A stretch of DNA of 64,000 bases from Cinnamomum chago (taxonomy: Eukaryota > Streptophyta > Magnoliopsida > Laurales > Lauraceae), in NCBI GenBank assembly GCA_038049695.1, contig CP142454.1:20406501-20470500 (forward strand), written 5' to 3'. The position numbers were made by a program, and so were the translations under genes. A model generated the notes under the pieces. The model did not search any database. It was not told where the DNA came from and saw only the letters and a list, made by a program, of their open reading frames with translations. Shown here piece after piece: positions 47,300 to 64,000 of this stretch. Within the stretch, counting starts at the first letter, position 1; each line of letters begins with the position of its first letter.

Positions 47300-50242
47300 T
47301 GTCACATCCCGGTCCAGAATCACCCTGGCCTAGGGTAATCCCCGAGGTGTTGCACACGTACTCCCGTGATGCTGTACTTGTCTCGAGCCAAATACAACAC
47401 ACGAAAGAGAGAAAATTAACTTTTTCCACACGTAAGTCAAGCTCACCATACGTATAAATAGCAATTAATCATAACGGAAGCTGCAATTCAGACATAAGGT
47501 ATCATTGTCCATTCAATCTAAATAGCTGTTCAAGTTTGATACAAAAGAATTATACAAGTAAAAACGTTACTAATTTTACTAAAGATGATGCATAAAAGAA
47601 CCCTATAGAACACTACCAAAAGTATAAATAAAAGAATAACTAAAGTCTAAGTGTGACCCACACAAAAAGGGGTTAGTCACACTCTAATGAGACTCTCAAA
47701 AGATATATTCATGCTCTCCGAAGAAAATTTCTATGCAGGCCCTTGTTTCGGTCATTCCTCTAATCTTGGAGGTACCTCTTGAGTTACCTCCTCTTTCTCC
47801 GGGACCTCTTCAGGGTCGGGAGCTGTACCTGTGACTGTGATACCAAAAATAGCATCTTGAATACGACGATTCGGCAAGTATAGGCATTAATAATAAATTA
47901 CATGATGTAACAAATTGAATTTATAGACAATTGATTAAAATATGTCAATATCAAGTAATAACTAGGCAATTATGCCACAATCGAATAATTCATGCCTTAC
48001 GAATCAATGAGGAATAAAACACACTAGTTGGCTACTATATTAAGCTCATCCTCTCAAATAGAGAGCGAATCTAGTTGGGATGTCACCAGCGGCCCGCCCA
48101 AAGGCTAGCTAGCTAGCTATCCGGTTTTAGAGTTCCGGTGCTCCAGATGATCTACTGCAGTGATCTTAAATAATTAAACCAAGTTTAACCCCGTCGGGTA
48201 TCACGAGGTCGAAGTTCAGTAGTGTCAGACCAATCGAATCTAATAAATACACACATGAGTAAGATTGTTTTTATTTGAATCGAATCAAATCATTAATATT
48301 CAGAATATTTCATACATAAACTTACTCATCTCGAATTTCAATTGAATGTCGTATAACCGTACAAGTATAATGAATAGAAACGAAATAATTTATATATATA
48401 AATATTTCTGTAGAGTTTGGATGGTGAATGGAAAATAAATTTCAATATGCACATGCATTGATTAAGAAGAATCAATAGTCATTTACTAGGCTCTCGTCCT
48501 TCACATTCTCACACGATGAAGTTTGGATATCCGGTGTATGGCTATCTTTAATTTGGTGTCATTTTGTATAAGTGTAGTGTACTGGGTTCTCCAAGCTTCA
48601 TCCATGACAAGGTATTAGATGGAAGATAAATTTCACGTGAGATAATATTAGCCTCAATAATATCTTACGTGGTTAATTACCATTGGTCCGTTGATCTCGT
48701 CAAAGGTATCATTTTCTAGGGTCCTATAAATCCTTCGGAGTCCAAGATCCTAATTGGTTTCATAAATACAGAAGCTAAGGATATTCGTTAAATTCAGTGT
48801 GTAAAAAGAAGCATTTTTTTGTTAAAAGTCCGGGCCCAACACAGAACCCCACCTCACTATAGCGGGCTTGTGGCTCGCTATAGCGAGACCACCTTTAGCG
48901 AACCCACCCAAAAGGTGGTCTCGCTAAAGCAAGGTCCATCCTCGCTGTAGCGATGGACTCCCCTCCTTTTCTTTCTTTTCTTATGTTTCATGAAGACCTA
49001 CCCGCACTAACATTTTCTAACATGCCATAACACATGGCATCAACCAAGCTACCCATTTCACCATTTCACATGCATTTATATAATACTCATTTCACCAATT
49101 CACATGCATTTATATAAAAGATTCCACATGCCCTCCTGCACATGCATTAAGTGAAATACTCTCTGCACATACATTAGGTAAAATACTCTCCTAATACATT
49201 TATACATGTGCACCCACATGCCTTTCATGGTTATACTTCATCACTAATCTCATCTCCTCTTTACCATTCTAAATTAAGTCTACTAGCACCCAAACTCAAA
49301 CCCATATTATAATCACTCTCAATTTATGGTCAAAGAGGCTAATCACATAAAAAAAAGGAATAATAGAATTTAATATCCAACCAAAGAATAAAACCACATG
49401 CATTAATCACCAAAGCTTATACTTGCCTCAAATTAGCTTTCCAAGCTCTTATCTCCAAATTGCTCAAAAGATTTAAAAAGCCCCCAAATAACCAAACCCT
49501 AATCATACAAATCACACCAAAACACTAATAAATGTTCATGCATGATTATGAGAAGGTCTCTTGACCTTAATGCAACTCAAAAGCACAAAAGGAAAAGGTT
49601 TTTGGACTCTTACCTCAACTATGAATTCGAATAGAAAGAGAATAGGAGAGGAAGGGAATGATTCTTTGCCACCAAGGGAAAGAGGAAGAAGAAGATGATG
49701 AAGATGGGTGAGGATGGGTGCATCCTTAGCTTCCAAGACAAATCCCCTCACTCTTGTAGTGATAGAAGAAAAAGAGGAGAAGAAGAATGGAGAATGAAAT
49801 GGGGAGAGGAAAAGAAATGAAAAGGAACAAAGGGAATGGGATAAGGTTGGATATATAAGGATAAGGGTGTCTTTTTTGCAAAAAGGCCCACTAAAAATAG
49901 CATATTCTCATTTTAAGTCAGGGGCTCAAATACTCAACGATAGCTCGAATGAAGTAAGGTATAATACTAAAGTCGACATATTCGTCGAAACACACGCGAT
50001 GATAATAAAATGAAGTGCAAATGATGCAAAATGAGAAAATCACTAATTACGGAAAAGCCTTTGACTCTATCCAATCGAGTCAAATCGGTTCCAACTAACT
50101 ATTCAAGACTCGTAACTCAACTAACTCATCTAAAAGGAACTAATAAGTATTAATTGTCATAATTAGTAACTACGTATAATTAAAGTAGCTAAATCATAAT
50201 TAATTAGTACTAATTAAACTTAAATTGGGTCGGGGTGTAACA
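47300..50242 (+). mobile_element. Solo LTR of a Ty3/gypsy-type retrotransposon (2,943 bp)
   Basis: It starts TGTCACATCCCGG and ends GGGGTGTAACA, obeying the TG...CA rule. Its ends are imperfect inverses of each other (TGTCACATCCCGGTCC versus TGTTACACCCCGACC). The 5-bp target duplication CCCTT lies at 47295-47299 and 50243-50247. No gag, pol, primer-binding site or second LTR is present, so this is a solo LTR left by recombination. Length and end sequence suggest the Tekay/Del chromovirus group (inference). A TATATAAGG near 49851 would fit a + orientation with U5 at the right, but orientation is tentative. Confidence 0.8.
48881..48926. repeat. 16-bp perfect hairpin inside the LTR
   Basis: TAGCGAGACCACCTTT (48881-48896) and its exact inverse (48911-48926) flank a 14-base loop. 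Neighbouring phrases repeat CGCTATAGCG and CGCTGTAGCG (48876-48957). Confidence 0.9.
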
Positions 50243-50504
50243 CCCTTTATAAGAGAAAATTTTAAGGGAGGAAGAGAGGAAGGAGATAGGGAATGAGAGA
50301 TCTTATAGATTTCCAAAAGAGGAGAGAAAATACCTATAAAAAAAGTTTAACCTCGCTCATTCTTAGAATGAAGCATTTCCATAACCCTAAGCTTGGGTAA
50401 CCATTGACTTCATAAAAAAACTAGATTTTTGTAGATCACTAATTTGTAAATCCCAATTGCATTTTATAGCAGTGAAGGAGCATAAACTTCCAAACTTCTA
50501 CTTA

Positions 50505-50722
50505 TGGGTCTGTTTGTGCAGAACTGCAGAAGAGGAAACCTCCCATTTCCTCTTCGTTAGCATTTGATTTCCCAATATTGAAATCGGAAAATCAAGCACA
50601 GAAAATGACTCTTCGAAACAGTGCCGTAAAATCATGAGGAGTTGAATCCTCGCTGCACCGAACAACCAGCGCAATGTCCCCTCCCCGTTTCCGCATAATC
50701 CCTCGCTACACAAACGGAACCT
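50505..50722. repeat. Possible short MITE with GTTTGTG ends
   Basis: GGGTCTGTTTGTGCAG at 50507 is partly inverse to CTACACAAACGGAACC at 50707. No clear target duplication. Confidence 0.35.
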
Positions 50723-50799
50723 AAGAAAAGAGAAAAAAAATGCAAAGAACTAGGTAAAATAAACCCTTGTCCTTTTGAAAATTGCATTAACGGGCCAAT

Positions 50800-51125
50800 G
50801 GCTTTATATGGGACTATCTGTTTCATGTAATTGAATGTATAGGAATGGTAAGAAGTCTTTTTTTTTAAAAATTGGTTAAAGTAAAACAAACAAAATTGAT
50901 TTTCTAAAAGCGACTAAACAATTATTTCATCCTTAATGGGAAATGAATTAATGGGAGGTGGGAAATGAATGACAAGCCGTCACCCTAATAATTCAAATTA
51001 TAAGAAAATAAGGGTGAGGATTGCATATGTATTCCTACCTTCTATCCTACATTCCTTGCATCTTTAATAATCATCTCCGCAGTGCTCAATTGACCTTGAA
51101 ATCTTATAGAATCAAGGGGTTTGGA
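50800..51125. mobile_element. MITE-like element, copy C of the three-copy family
   Basis: It shares TTTCATGTAATTGAATGTATAG, CTTAATGGGAAATGAATTAA, CGTCACCCTAATAATTCAAA and the trailing CAATTGACCTTG/GGGGTTTGG part with copies A and B, in the same order. More diverged at its ends. Confidence 0.5.
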
Positions 51126-51204
51126 CGTATTAGTTATCTTTAAGCTCGATTTTCGCATGTTCATGACCAAGATTTAGATAATGTTACTAGAATCACTTGA
51201 CTCT

Positions 51205-51206
<2 letters not shown>

Positions 51207-51234
<28 letters not shown>
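51207..51234. repeat. (TA)n microsatellite
   Basis: About 14 TA units. Confidence 0.85.
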
Positions 51235-51237
<3 letters not shown>

Positions 51238-51751
51238 CTTCTTTACATTAGATTCCATGATTGCATGACTTTTGTGCATCTTAGAGAAGAAATTTTCTAA
51301 ATGATAGAATCTGAGATAGTGGTGGTTAGAATGTGTATTTACTTTCACAAAATATCACTCTTTGTGTTTTATAAAATAAGAAAAAACAATTCACTCACTG
51401 ACTGCAGAAAGTGTACGATGCAAACGCTGATATATCCAATAATATCATGGGATAAATGGCACAAAAAGTTAAGAAAAGTGTTGAATAGAGCCAAGCGATG
51501 CTATTGGCATTATCTAAATTGAGATCATGAAATTAAAAAAAAAATCATATTTAAGAAACACTTGATATGTCAAAGGCCCCACAATCAATGTCATTTTGTT
51601 TATTCAAAACTTACGAACAGGCAGGCCCAAACCAACCATGCAATACATATGTAGGCATGACGCATGCATTTGTCATGGCTTCCAATTAATTAAAGTGCTC
51701 ATAGTGCTAATTGTCAACAACAAACAAAGTTGTGAAAGTCTAAACGGCCCG

Positions 51752-51783
51752 ATGGGGGACCGACTCATGGCCCGGTCCCCCAT
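51752..51783. repeat. 11-bp perfect hairpin
   Basis: ATGGGGGACCG (51752-51762) and CGGTCCCCCAT (51773-51783) flank a 10-base loop. No flanking T-run or gene gives it a role. Confidence 0.8.
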
Positions 51784-52860
51784 ATAGCAGGACTCAACAA
51801 AGTTACATGATAATCTTCTTTTTAATTTTAATATTAATATGCTTTTTAAAAGTGTTGAAGCACCTGCTTCCACCACGTGGCTGAAAAGACGGTGGACACC
51901 GGTGACTGGACGCCACGCAACGACGCGTCTTTGAATCCCCGACATCTGAGGCGTCACGTGAAGTTAGAGTGGACCGAACTCTGTACATTATGAGTGGGCC
52001 CGGCTACTGGCCCAAAGACGTACTCACTCATTTGTGAAATTTGCATCTTCTTCCATCTTTATCATCTACTATTGCTGTTCTAGGTATGAAAACTAAATAA
52101 ACTGTCTTTCTCAATATTAAATATTCTTTATGGAAGTTGTTTATCTCTCTCTATTAACGAGGTAGGTATATCAAATTTCTCTATTAAGATAGGTATATCA
52201 AAGTTCGGTTTTATTTCATGCGTTATTTATCATAGAACTTGGGTTTTATATTTACTTTTTGAGAAAAGTTTATTAGGGTTTTGATATATAATTTATTCAT
52301 TTGATTATCTTTGTTGTATGATTATTTTTTAGTGACTAAATCATCAAGGTAACAATCCTTTGAGGAAAGAGGAAAAAAAAACCGTTCTATAAAAGAGAAA
52401 AATGATGGAAGGAAAAAGGTGAAAATGAGAAAATAGGATTATGTTACGATTTATATGCGATGACGTCTTCACATGTCTAAATATTTAATAAAATAAACAG
52501 AAGTGGTTCACTCTCATACTTATATTAACTAGTGGCATGTTTGTCCTTTAGTAGTACTCAATGAATTTTTTCTCTTTTTGTTTTTGAGTTTTCTCGTATA
52601 TTTATTTATCTCATATGCTACGCGAATGCCTATGGCCACGTGGAGCTTGCAATGGGAGGGCCGACAAAGGAACTGTGCGACGGTCAAAATCGTCCATCTA
52701 CAAATACTAGCCACTATGACCAGGCAGTTTTGGGAGTGCTGGTACATATCAAAGGAAGGAAAACCCAGACCGGACTCGTTTTATTTTGGTCCGTACCTAA
52801 CGTTATATACTTTCACACTTTAGGTGGAGCCCACTATGATCAATAAATGACAATACTATA

Positions 52861-53082
52861 AGGTCCTGTTAAAGTAATAAGATATTGATGATGAAGTAGG
52901 CAATTACGCACATCCACACGTTTTTTATTTTTATTTTTTATTTTAGTGATGGTCACTCTTAATTAATTTGGGTCCTGTTAAGTAACAAGATCTTAATGAG
53001 GAAGTAGACAATTAGGCACATCCACACGTTTTTTTTTTTTTTTTTTTAGTGATGGTCACTGAGTCACTCTTAATTAAGTTGA
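52861..53082. repeat. Tandem duplication of ~110 bp
   Basis: Two copies share GGTCCTGTTAA, GATGAGGAAGTAG-like, GCACATCCACACGTTTTTT and AGTGATGGTCACT in the same order (about 52861-52971 and 52972-53082). Confidence 0.88.
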
Positions 53083-53929
53083 CTCTCCTCCCAGTTGTCT
53101 CGTTTTAACGAAGGCCGAGTTAAAAATTGAAGTGACTTGACCGAGTCATCTCATTTTAATAAGTTGTTTGTATTCCATATATTAATTTGAATTAATTATT
53201 ATGAATAATGTAAATAGATATATTTTTTAAATTTTATAAGTAATATGTCAATTCATTCTTAGATATTTTTGAAATTATGTTAAAAAAACATAACTCTTTC
53301 GAGTTTCTGTGTTGACTTTATCTGACTCATTTTTTTTTATTTTTTTTTGCATTGGAAGAGTCGAGTGCAAGTCATTAGTTTTCCAATCTTAGATGAGAAC
53401 TACATTTAATTAAAGGCGCATGCATGCTATGTGAAGGAAAAATCTTATGTATTAAAAATTGCATAGCTTAAATTCTCAAATGACCTTTGCAATTCTTAAA
53501 TTTTTAGTCTTCCTAGCATTTGTATTCAAGAGAAGGATTTAGAAACTCTAACCGAAGAGGTAGCTTTTGGGGAGTTATATATTTCTTCTTATATGAATGT
53601 TCTGAAATTCGAGTAAAAAAATATAGAAATATATCATATAAGTAACATTTCAAGTGGGTTACACGACATTTGAAATGTCAATGAGACAACTCTTACATGG
53701 ATATTAGAAATCCAAACACTCCAAATTATTATAAGAGATATCTCTTAATAAACATGCCCTTATTCTCATTTGAATTCAAAGTCAAATGCTTTATATCGGC
53801 ATCCAACTCATGTCGCCCCTCACACGATCCTATCCTAGTCAAGTGATATGTTGCTTCTCACTCAATCATCCAAAGTTCAATCTTCAATCCTCTCTTTTGT
53901 GTTGGAAACATTTTTCAGGTGAATTGAAT

Positions 53930-54555
53930 TAAATTGAGGAGAAGTATCAAATTAAAAGAGAATAAAATCTAAGGAGTTATGATGGTGTTTTATTTTATTT
54001 TTAGTGGCTTGATATGAAATCTTTTTTATTTTTTGTGTAAAATATAATGTGTTTTTTTTTTGTCATGGAAACATTAAGTTATTTTTTGACTTTTTTTTAT
54101 AAAATAAAGAAAGATTTTTTATTTATATACTTTTATTTAGATAGTGGAGGCTGTACCTCACTTTACTTTAATTCACCGTACATATAAACAAACCTTTCGG
54201 TGTTGGTGATTTTCTCTCCAAAACCCAAAGTAAATGAATATTAGGGCCTGTTTGGACGTATAATGAATTGAAGTATGATGAGGTAAAGCATCAAATCAAG
54301 AGAGAATTAAAATATAATGTGTTAAATGATAGTGTTTTGTTTTTAGTTGTTTGATATGAAATCTTTTTTATTTTTTGTATAGAAAAGTGGAGTTTTTATG
54401 TCTTTTAGTGGAGAAAGGAGGTTGTTTTTTTTTAAATTTTTTTTGAAGTTTTGGAAGAAAATTTGAAATTGTGTACTTTTGATATGACTCTTTTTCATTT
54501 CTTACTTAGATTCACTTTATTTTACTTTAACTAGTTAATTGCCAAACACATAGAT
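53930..54555. repeat. Two copies of a ~300-bp AT-rich repeat
   Basis: Copies at about 53930-54190 and 54245-54555 share GATATGAAATCTTTTTTATT, TTTACTTTAA and the preceding GTGTTTT...TTAGT blocks. The second starts ATTAGGGCCTGTTTGG and ends near TTGCCAAACACA, so MITE-like borders are likely. Confidence 0.5.
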
Positions 54556-55007
54556 GACGAGCAAAGAAAAAAAGGGAATTACAGTGGCCCACAATTGTCC
54601 ATGCTTTTCGCTATGCTTACCTGGTTTATACTAAGCATATTCTGACTCTGAACTGACCATTTACTAAAGTATAAATCAAAAGTTCAATTGGTACAATAGT
54701 TCCGCATCCAACAAATCTGTTTGACAAAATGTGCCCATTCTGAGTTTGTTTGGAACCCTCCTAAACCCGCTTTATCCTCACAAAATCTACTTAGATGTGT
54801 AATATTACATTTTACAATATTTTCATCTTCATCAAAGTTTTATTCCAATTATATTAGATTTGGCTACATGAATTCCACTTCTATGCTCTGACTTATCTTG
54901 TCCCAACCATTATTCAATTACATTTTATACATAATATTCTTAAAATGAAAATAAAATATTATTTTAGAAAATAATAATAATACATAAAATAATCCAAAAG
55001 TATAGCT

Positions 55008-55078
55008 CAATTTGCCTAAGACCACAGTTTTCTCTCGAAGGTTAAAGGTTTGAAACTGCGCTACCACATTGAGATCAC
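55008..55078 (+). repeat. tRNA-derived SINE head, family Y fragment
   Basis: GTATAGCTCAATTTGCCTAA and AGGTTTGAAACTGCGC reproduce the A- and B-box part of family Y. The rest is missing because the adjacent MITE-like element starts at 55082. Confidence 0.5.
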
Positions 55079-55081
55079 TAA

Positions 55082-56168
55082 GGGCACGTTTGGTAAACGG
55101 TGAAGAATCCTATATTTAGAGGATTCTCTCCATCTCCAAAGAAAGCCACAATCCTCAAGTAGAATTCCCAATGAAAGTTCCATGTTTGGATGGAGGGAGG
55201 ATTCTTATAAGTTGTAGAATGTATGATCCAATTGATGTTTATACAAATATCTCAAGATAAAGTAAGGATCAACGGTTGTAATTTAGTCACCTTATCGTGT
55301 TTGACCATCCAGAACTAATGACCGGCTTTGATCTTGATCGTGGACCCCACATAAACCCAAAAATGAGAAAAAACAGACTGTTTTCAATAATAGTTTGCAC
55401 AGTAAGACATTTTGGCACATATCTGGAGATTTAAGATGAATTAACGGCTGATATTTTGTGAAGTGGCCGTTTTGGAGCTTTTAAAGATGACTAACGGTTT
55501 GGATCTTGATTAGGGAATCTAAAAGGTACATTCCCAAAGCAAAAACTTATTAGGGCCACATTACTACTTACCTTTACTGTCACTGTCCCTCACGGTTTTG
55601 AAAATATCTCAAGATCTAAGATGAATCAACGGCTGAGATTTTGGGACATAGTCGTTATGGACCTTCTTAACACAATTAACGGTTCAGATCTTGATTTTGG
55701 GGCCCACAGGAACCAGAAAATTGAAAACAAGGGACTGTATTTAATCTCGTTTTTTGCCCACTGCATCACAGAATATGGCATTTTAACGGTTTGGACAGTT
55801 TTGCATATATCTCAAGATCTAAGATAAATCAACGGCTGAAATTTGGTGACATGGCCGTTTTGGATTGTTTAAACATTATTAACGGTTTGGATCTTGATTG
55901 TAGGACTCAAAAGATGCATTAAAAATGCAAAAACCGGCCAAGACCACATTAACGTCTCAGTCACTGTTCATATACTGTAGCTCCGCCTTTCCACTAAATC
56001 AAGGAATCACTTGGTCCTAGGGGGGGAGGTCTGATTGTGCAAATAATCACATGAGAGGAAAACTCATGTCAATCCTCTCAAAATCCTCTCCCAATCAAAC
56101 ATGGAAAATCCGCAAAAGCGCGGAAAATGGAGAGGATTCCACTGTCATGCCCTTTGCCAAACGTGCCC
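55082..56168. mobile_element. PIF-Harbinger-like non-autonomous element (1,087 bp) with internal tandem repeats
   Basis: Ends GGGCACGTTTGG and CCAAACGTGCCC are perfect inverses. TAA flanks each side (55079-55081; 56169-56171). Similarity of the ends continues inward (GAGGATTCTC; GAGAGGATTCC). The interior has four head-to-tail divergent units marked by AACGGYTG (about 55274, 55442, 55628, 55830) followed by GATCTTGAT (55330, 55502, 55687, 55890), so the unit is about 170-205 bp. No transposase frame is present. It ends about 715 bp upstream of the NADP-ME TATA box. Confidence 0.85.
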
Positions 56169-56882
56169 TAAGGGATTTGCCTGGTTTTCCTTAGACTGTA
56201 GGGATTAGTTTATTCCAAATCACTAAGACACCCTGTTATCAACACTCAAAACTGGGTGAATCATGACATCAACGTCTCTATCTCTACTTGTATATTGTAA
56301 TTTCAACTATACCAAACTAAACTACTTTGTCTTTCCCTCAATTGTGCACGTCTCAGTCTCCACTAGAAAAGTATGTAACCTACAGACACTCCTTTCCCTG
56401 AAAACGAAGAGAGACCACATAAATATTACACGTCAACTGATCCACAATCCATTCGATAAATTAGGAAATCTTATTGTACATTGTCCACAATATATAAACT
56501 ACGACCCCACATTTCTGCATTCTCAATTCTTTCGATTCTTTCATTTTTTTTTTCACACGCCGAGCACTGACAAAAACAGAAAATCCATTTAATTTCTCAT
56601 GTTCCAGTCATCCGTCATGATCTCTTTGAACAGAAGCATTTTCCTGGTAAATTATATATACAAGTCTCAATCTTTCAATATAAAAAGAAAGCAAAAGAAA
56701 TTAAAAAAAGATTGATTCTTTCTAGATAGCTGATTGAATAATGAGGCTTGAATAGTTGAATTGCTTTCTGTGGGTCGTCAGTTTTGACATTGAAATGCTG
56801 GAAAGAAGAGAAACGTAAAAAAATCACGACTTTTCTAAATCTGGATTTGTGTAATCTCTTCTTACTGGGTGTGTATATATTG

Positions 56883-57045
56883 TATAAAAGGAGGTGTTGG
56901 GTTCTTTTAGTTTTCCATTGCATTCCATTTATTGAAGCAGGAACACCATCAAACATCACTCACAGCTTCTACTACTACTTCTTTGCAGAGAAAGGTTTTG
57001 TTGTTGAGCTGCTGCAGAGGAGGAGAGAGAAAGATAAGGATTTTA
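56883..57045 (+). promoter_or_regulatory. Core promoter and 5' leader of NADP-ME
   Basis: TATAAAAG at 56883-56890 lies about 155 bp before the start codon. This implies a transcription start near 56915 and a leader of about 130 bases, with a purine-rich stretch (GAGGAGGAGAGAGAAAG) just ahead of the ATG. Confidence 0.65.
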
Positions 57046-63923
<6,878 letters not shown>

Positions 63924-64000
63924 GTCATAAAAGATATTATGCACATATCTGTTGGTTGTGCTTGCTGTTCTAGCTTCTGGTGAGTCTTCCTTTGTTGTGT
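63924..64000 (+). other. Start of the NADP-ME 3' UTR
   Basis: This follows the stop codon to the window edge. No poly(A) signal is seen before the edge. Confidence 0.6.

Overview
This window is nuclear DNA of a flowering plant. The four genes have short exons and many AT-rich introns. Their products (SSRP1, a DUF761/ACRE146-type protein, the SAWADEE reader SHH1 and cytosolic NADP-malic enzyme) belong to plant families, and the spacers hold plant-type LINEs, SINEs, MITEs, a TRIM and an LTR. The sequence does not identify the species. Gene density is low, about four genes in 64 kb.

Layout. 1-7453 (+): the last 13 coding exons of SSRP1, the HMG-box subunit of the FACT histone chaperone; its N-terminal exons lie upstream of the window. 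7454-19740: gene-free, with a decayed LINE, tandem duplications, SINE copies and MITE-like pieces. 19742-21050 (+): an intronless DUF761 gene. 21050-30500: gene-free, with a Tourist-like MITE, a MITE of a three-copy family and a LINE RNase H remnant carrying a nested hAT-like MITE. 30543-38953 (-): a complete nine-exon SHH1 gene whose introns carry an antisense LINE reverse transcriptase, a SINE, tandem duplications and a seven-unit minisatellite. 39300-56880: gene-free and repeat-rich, including a 2.9-kb solo LTR (47300-50242), several TA-rich-target MITEs and SINEs. 56883-63923 (+): a complete 19-exon cytosolic NADP-malic enzyme gene, with a miniature TRIM retrotransposon in intron 11 and a 1.1-kb MITE-like element with internal tandem repeats just upstream.

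The genes do not form a functional cluster. Two act on chromatin (SSRP1 in nucleosome handling during transcription; SHH1 in recruiting RNA polymerase IV for RNA-directed DNA methylation), one is metabolic, and one is a small protein of unknown biochemistry. All exon junctions were derived by hand from splice signals, reading frame and family conservation. The three multi-exon models keep an open frame through every junction: 527 residues in window for SSRP1, 250 for SHH1 and 591 for NADP-ME. I found no new multi-gene system. The most notable items are the complete TRIM, the solo LTR with its target duplication, the repeat-bearing MITE next to the NADP-ME promoter, the nested hAT-in-LINE insertion, and a GC-AG intron in SSRP1.
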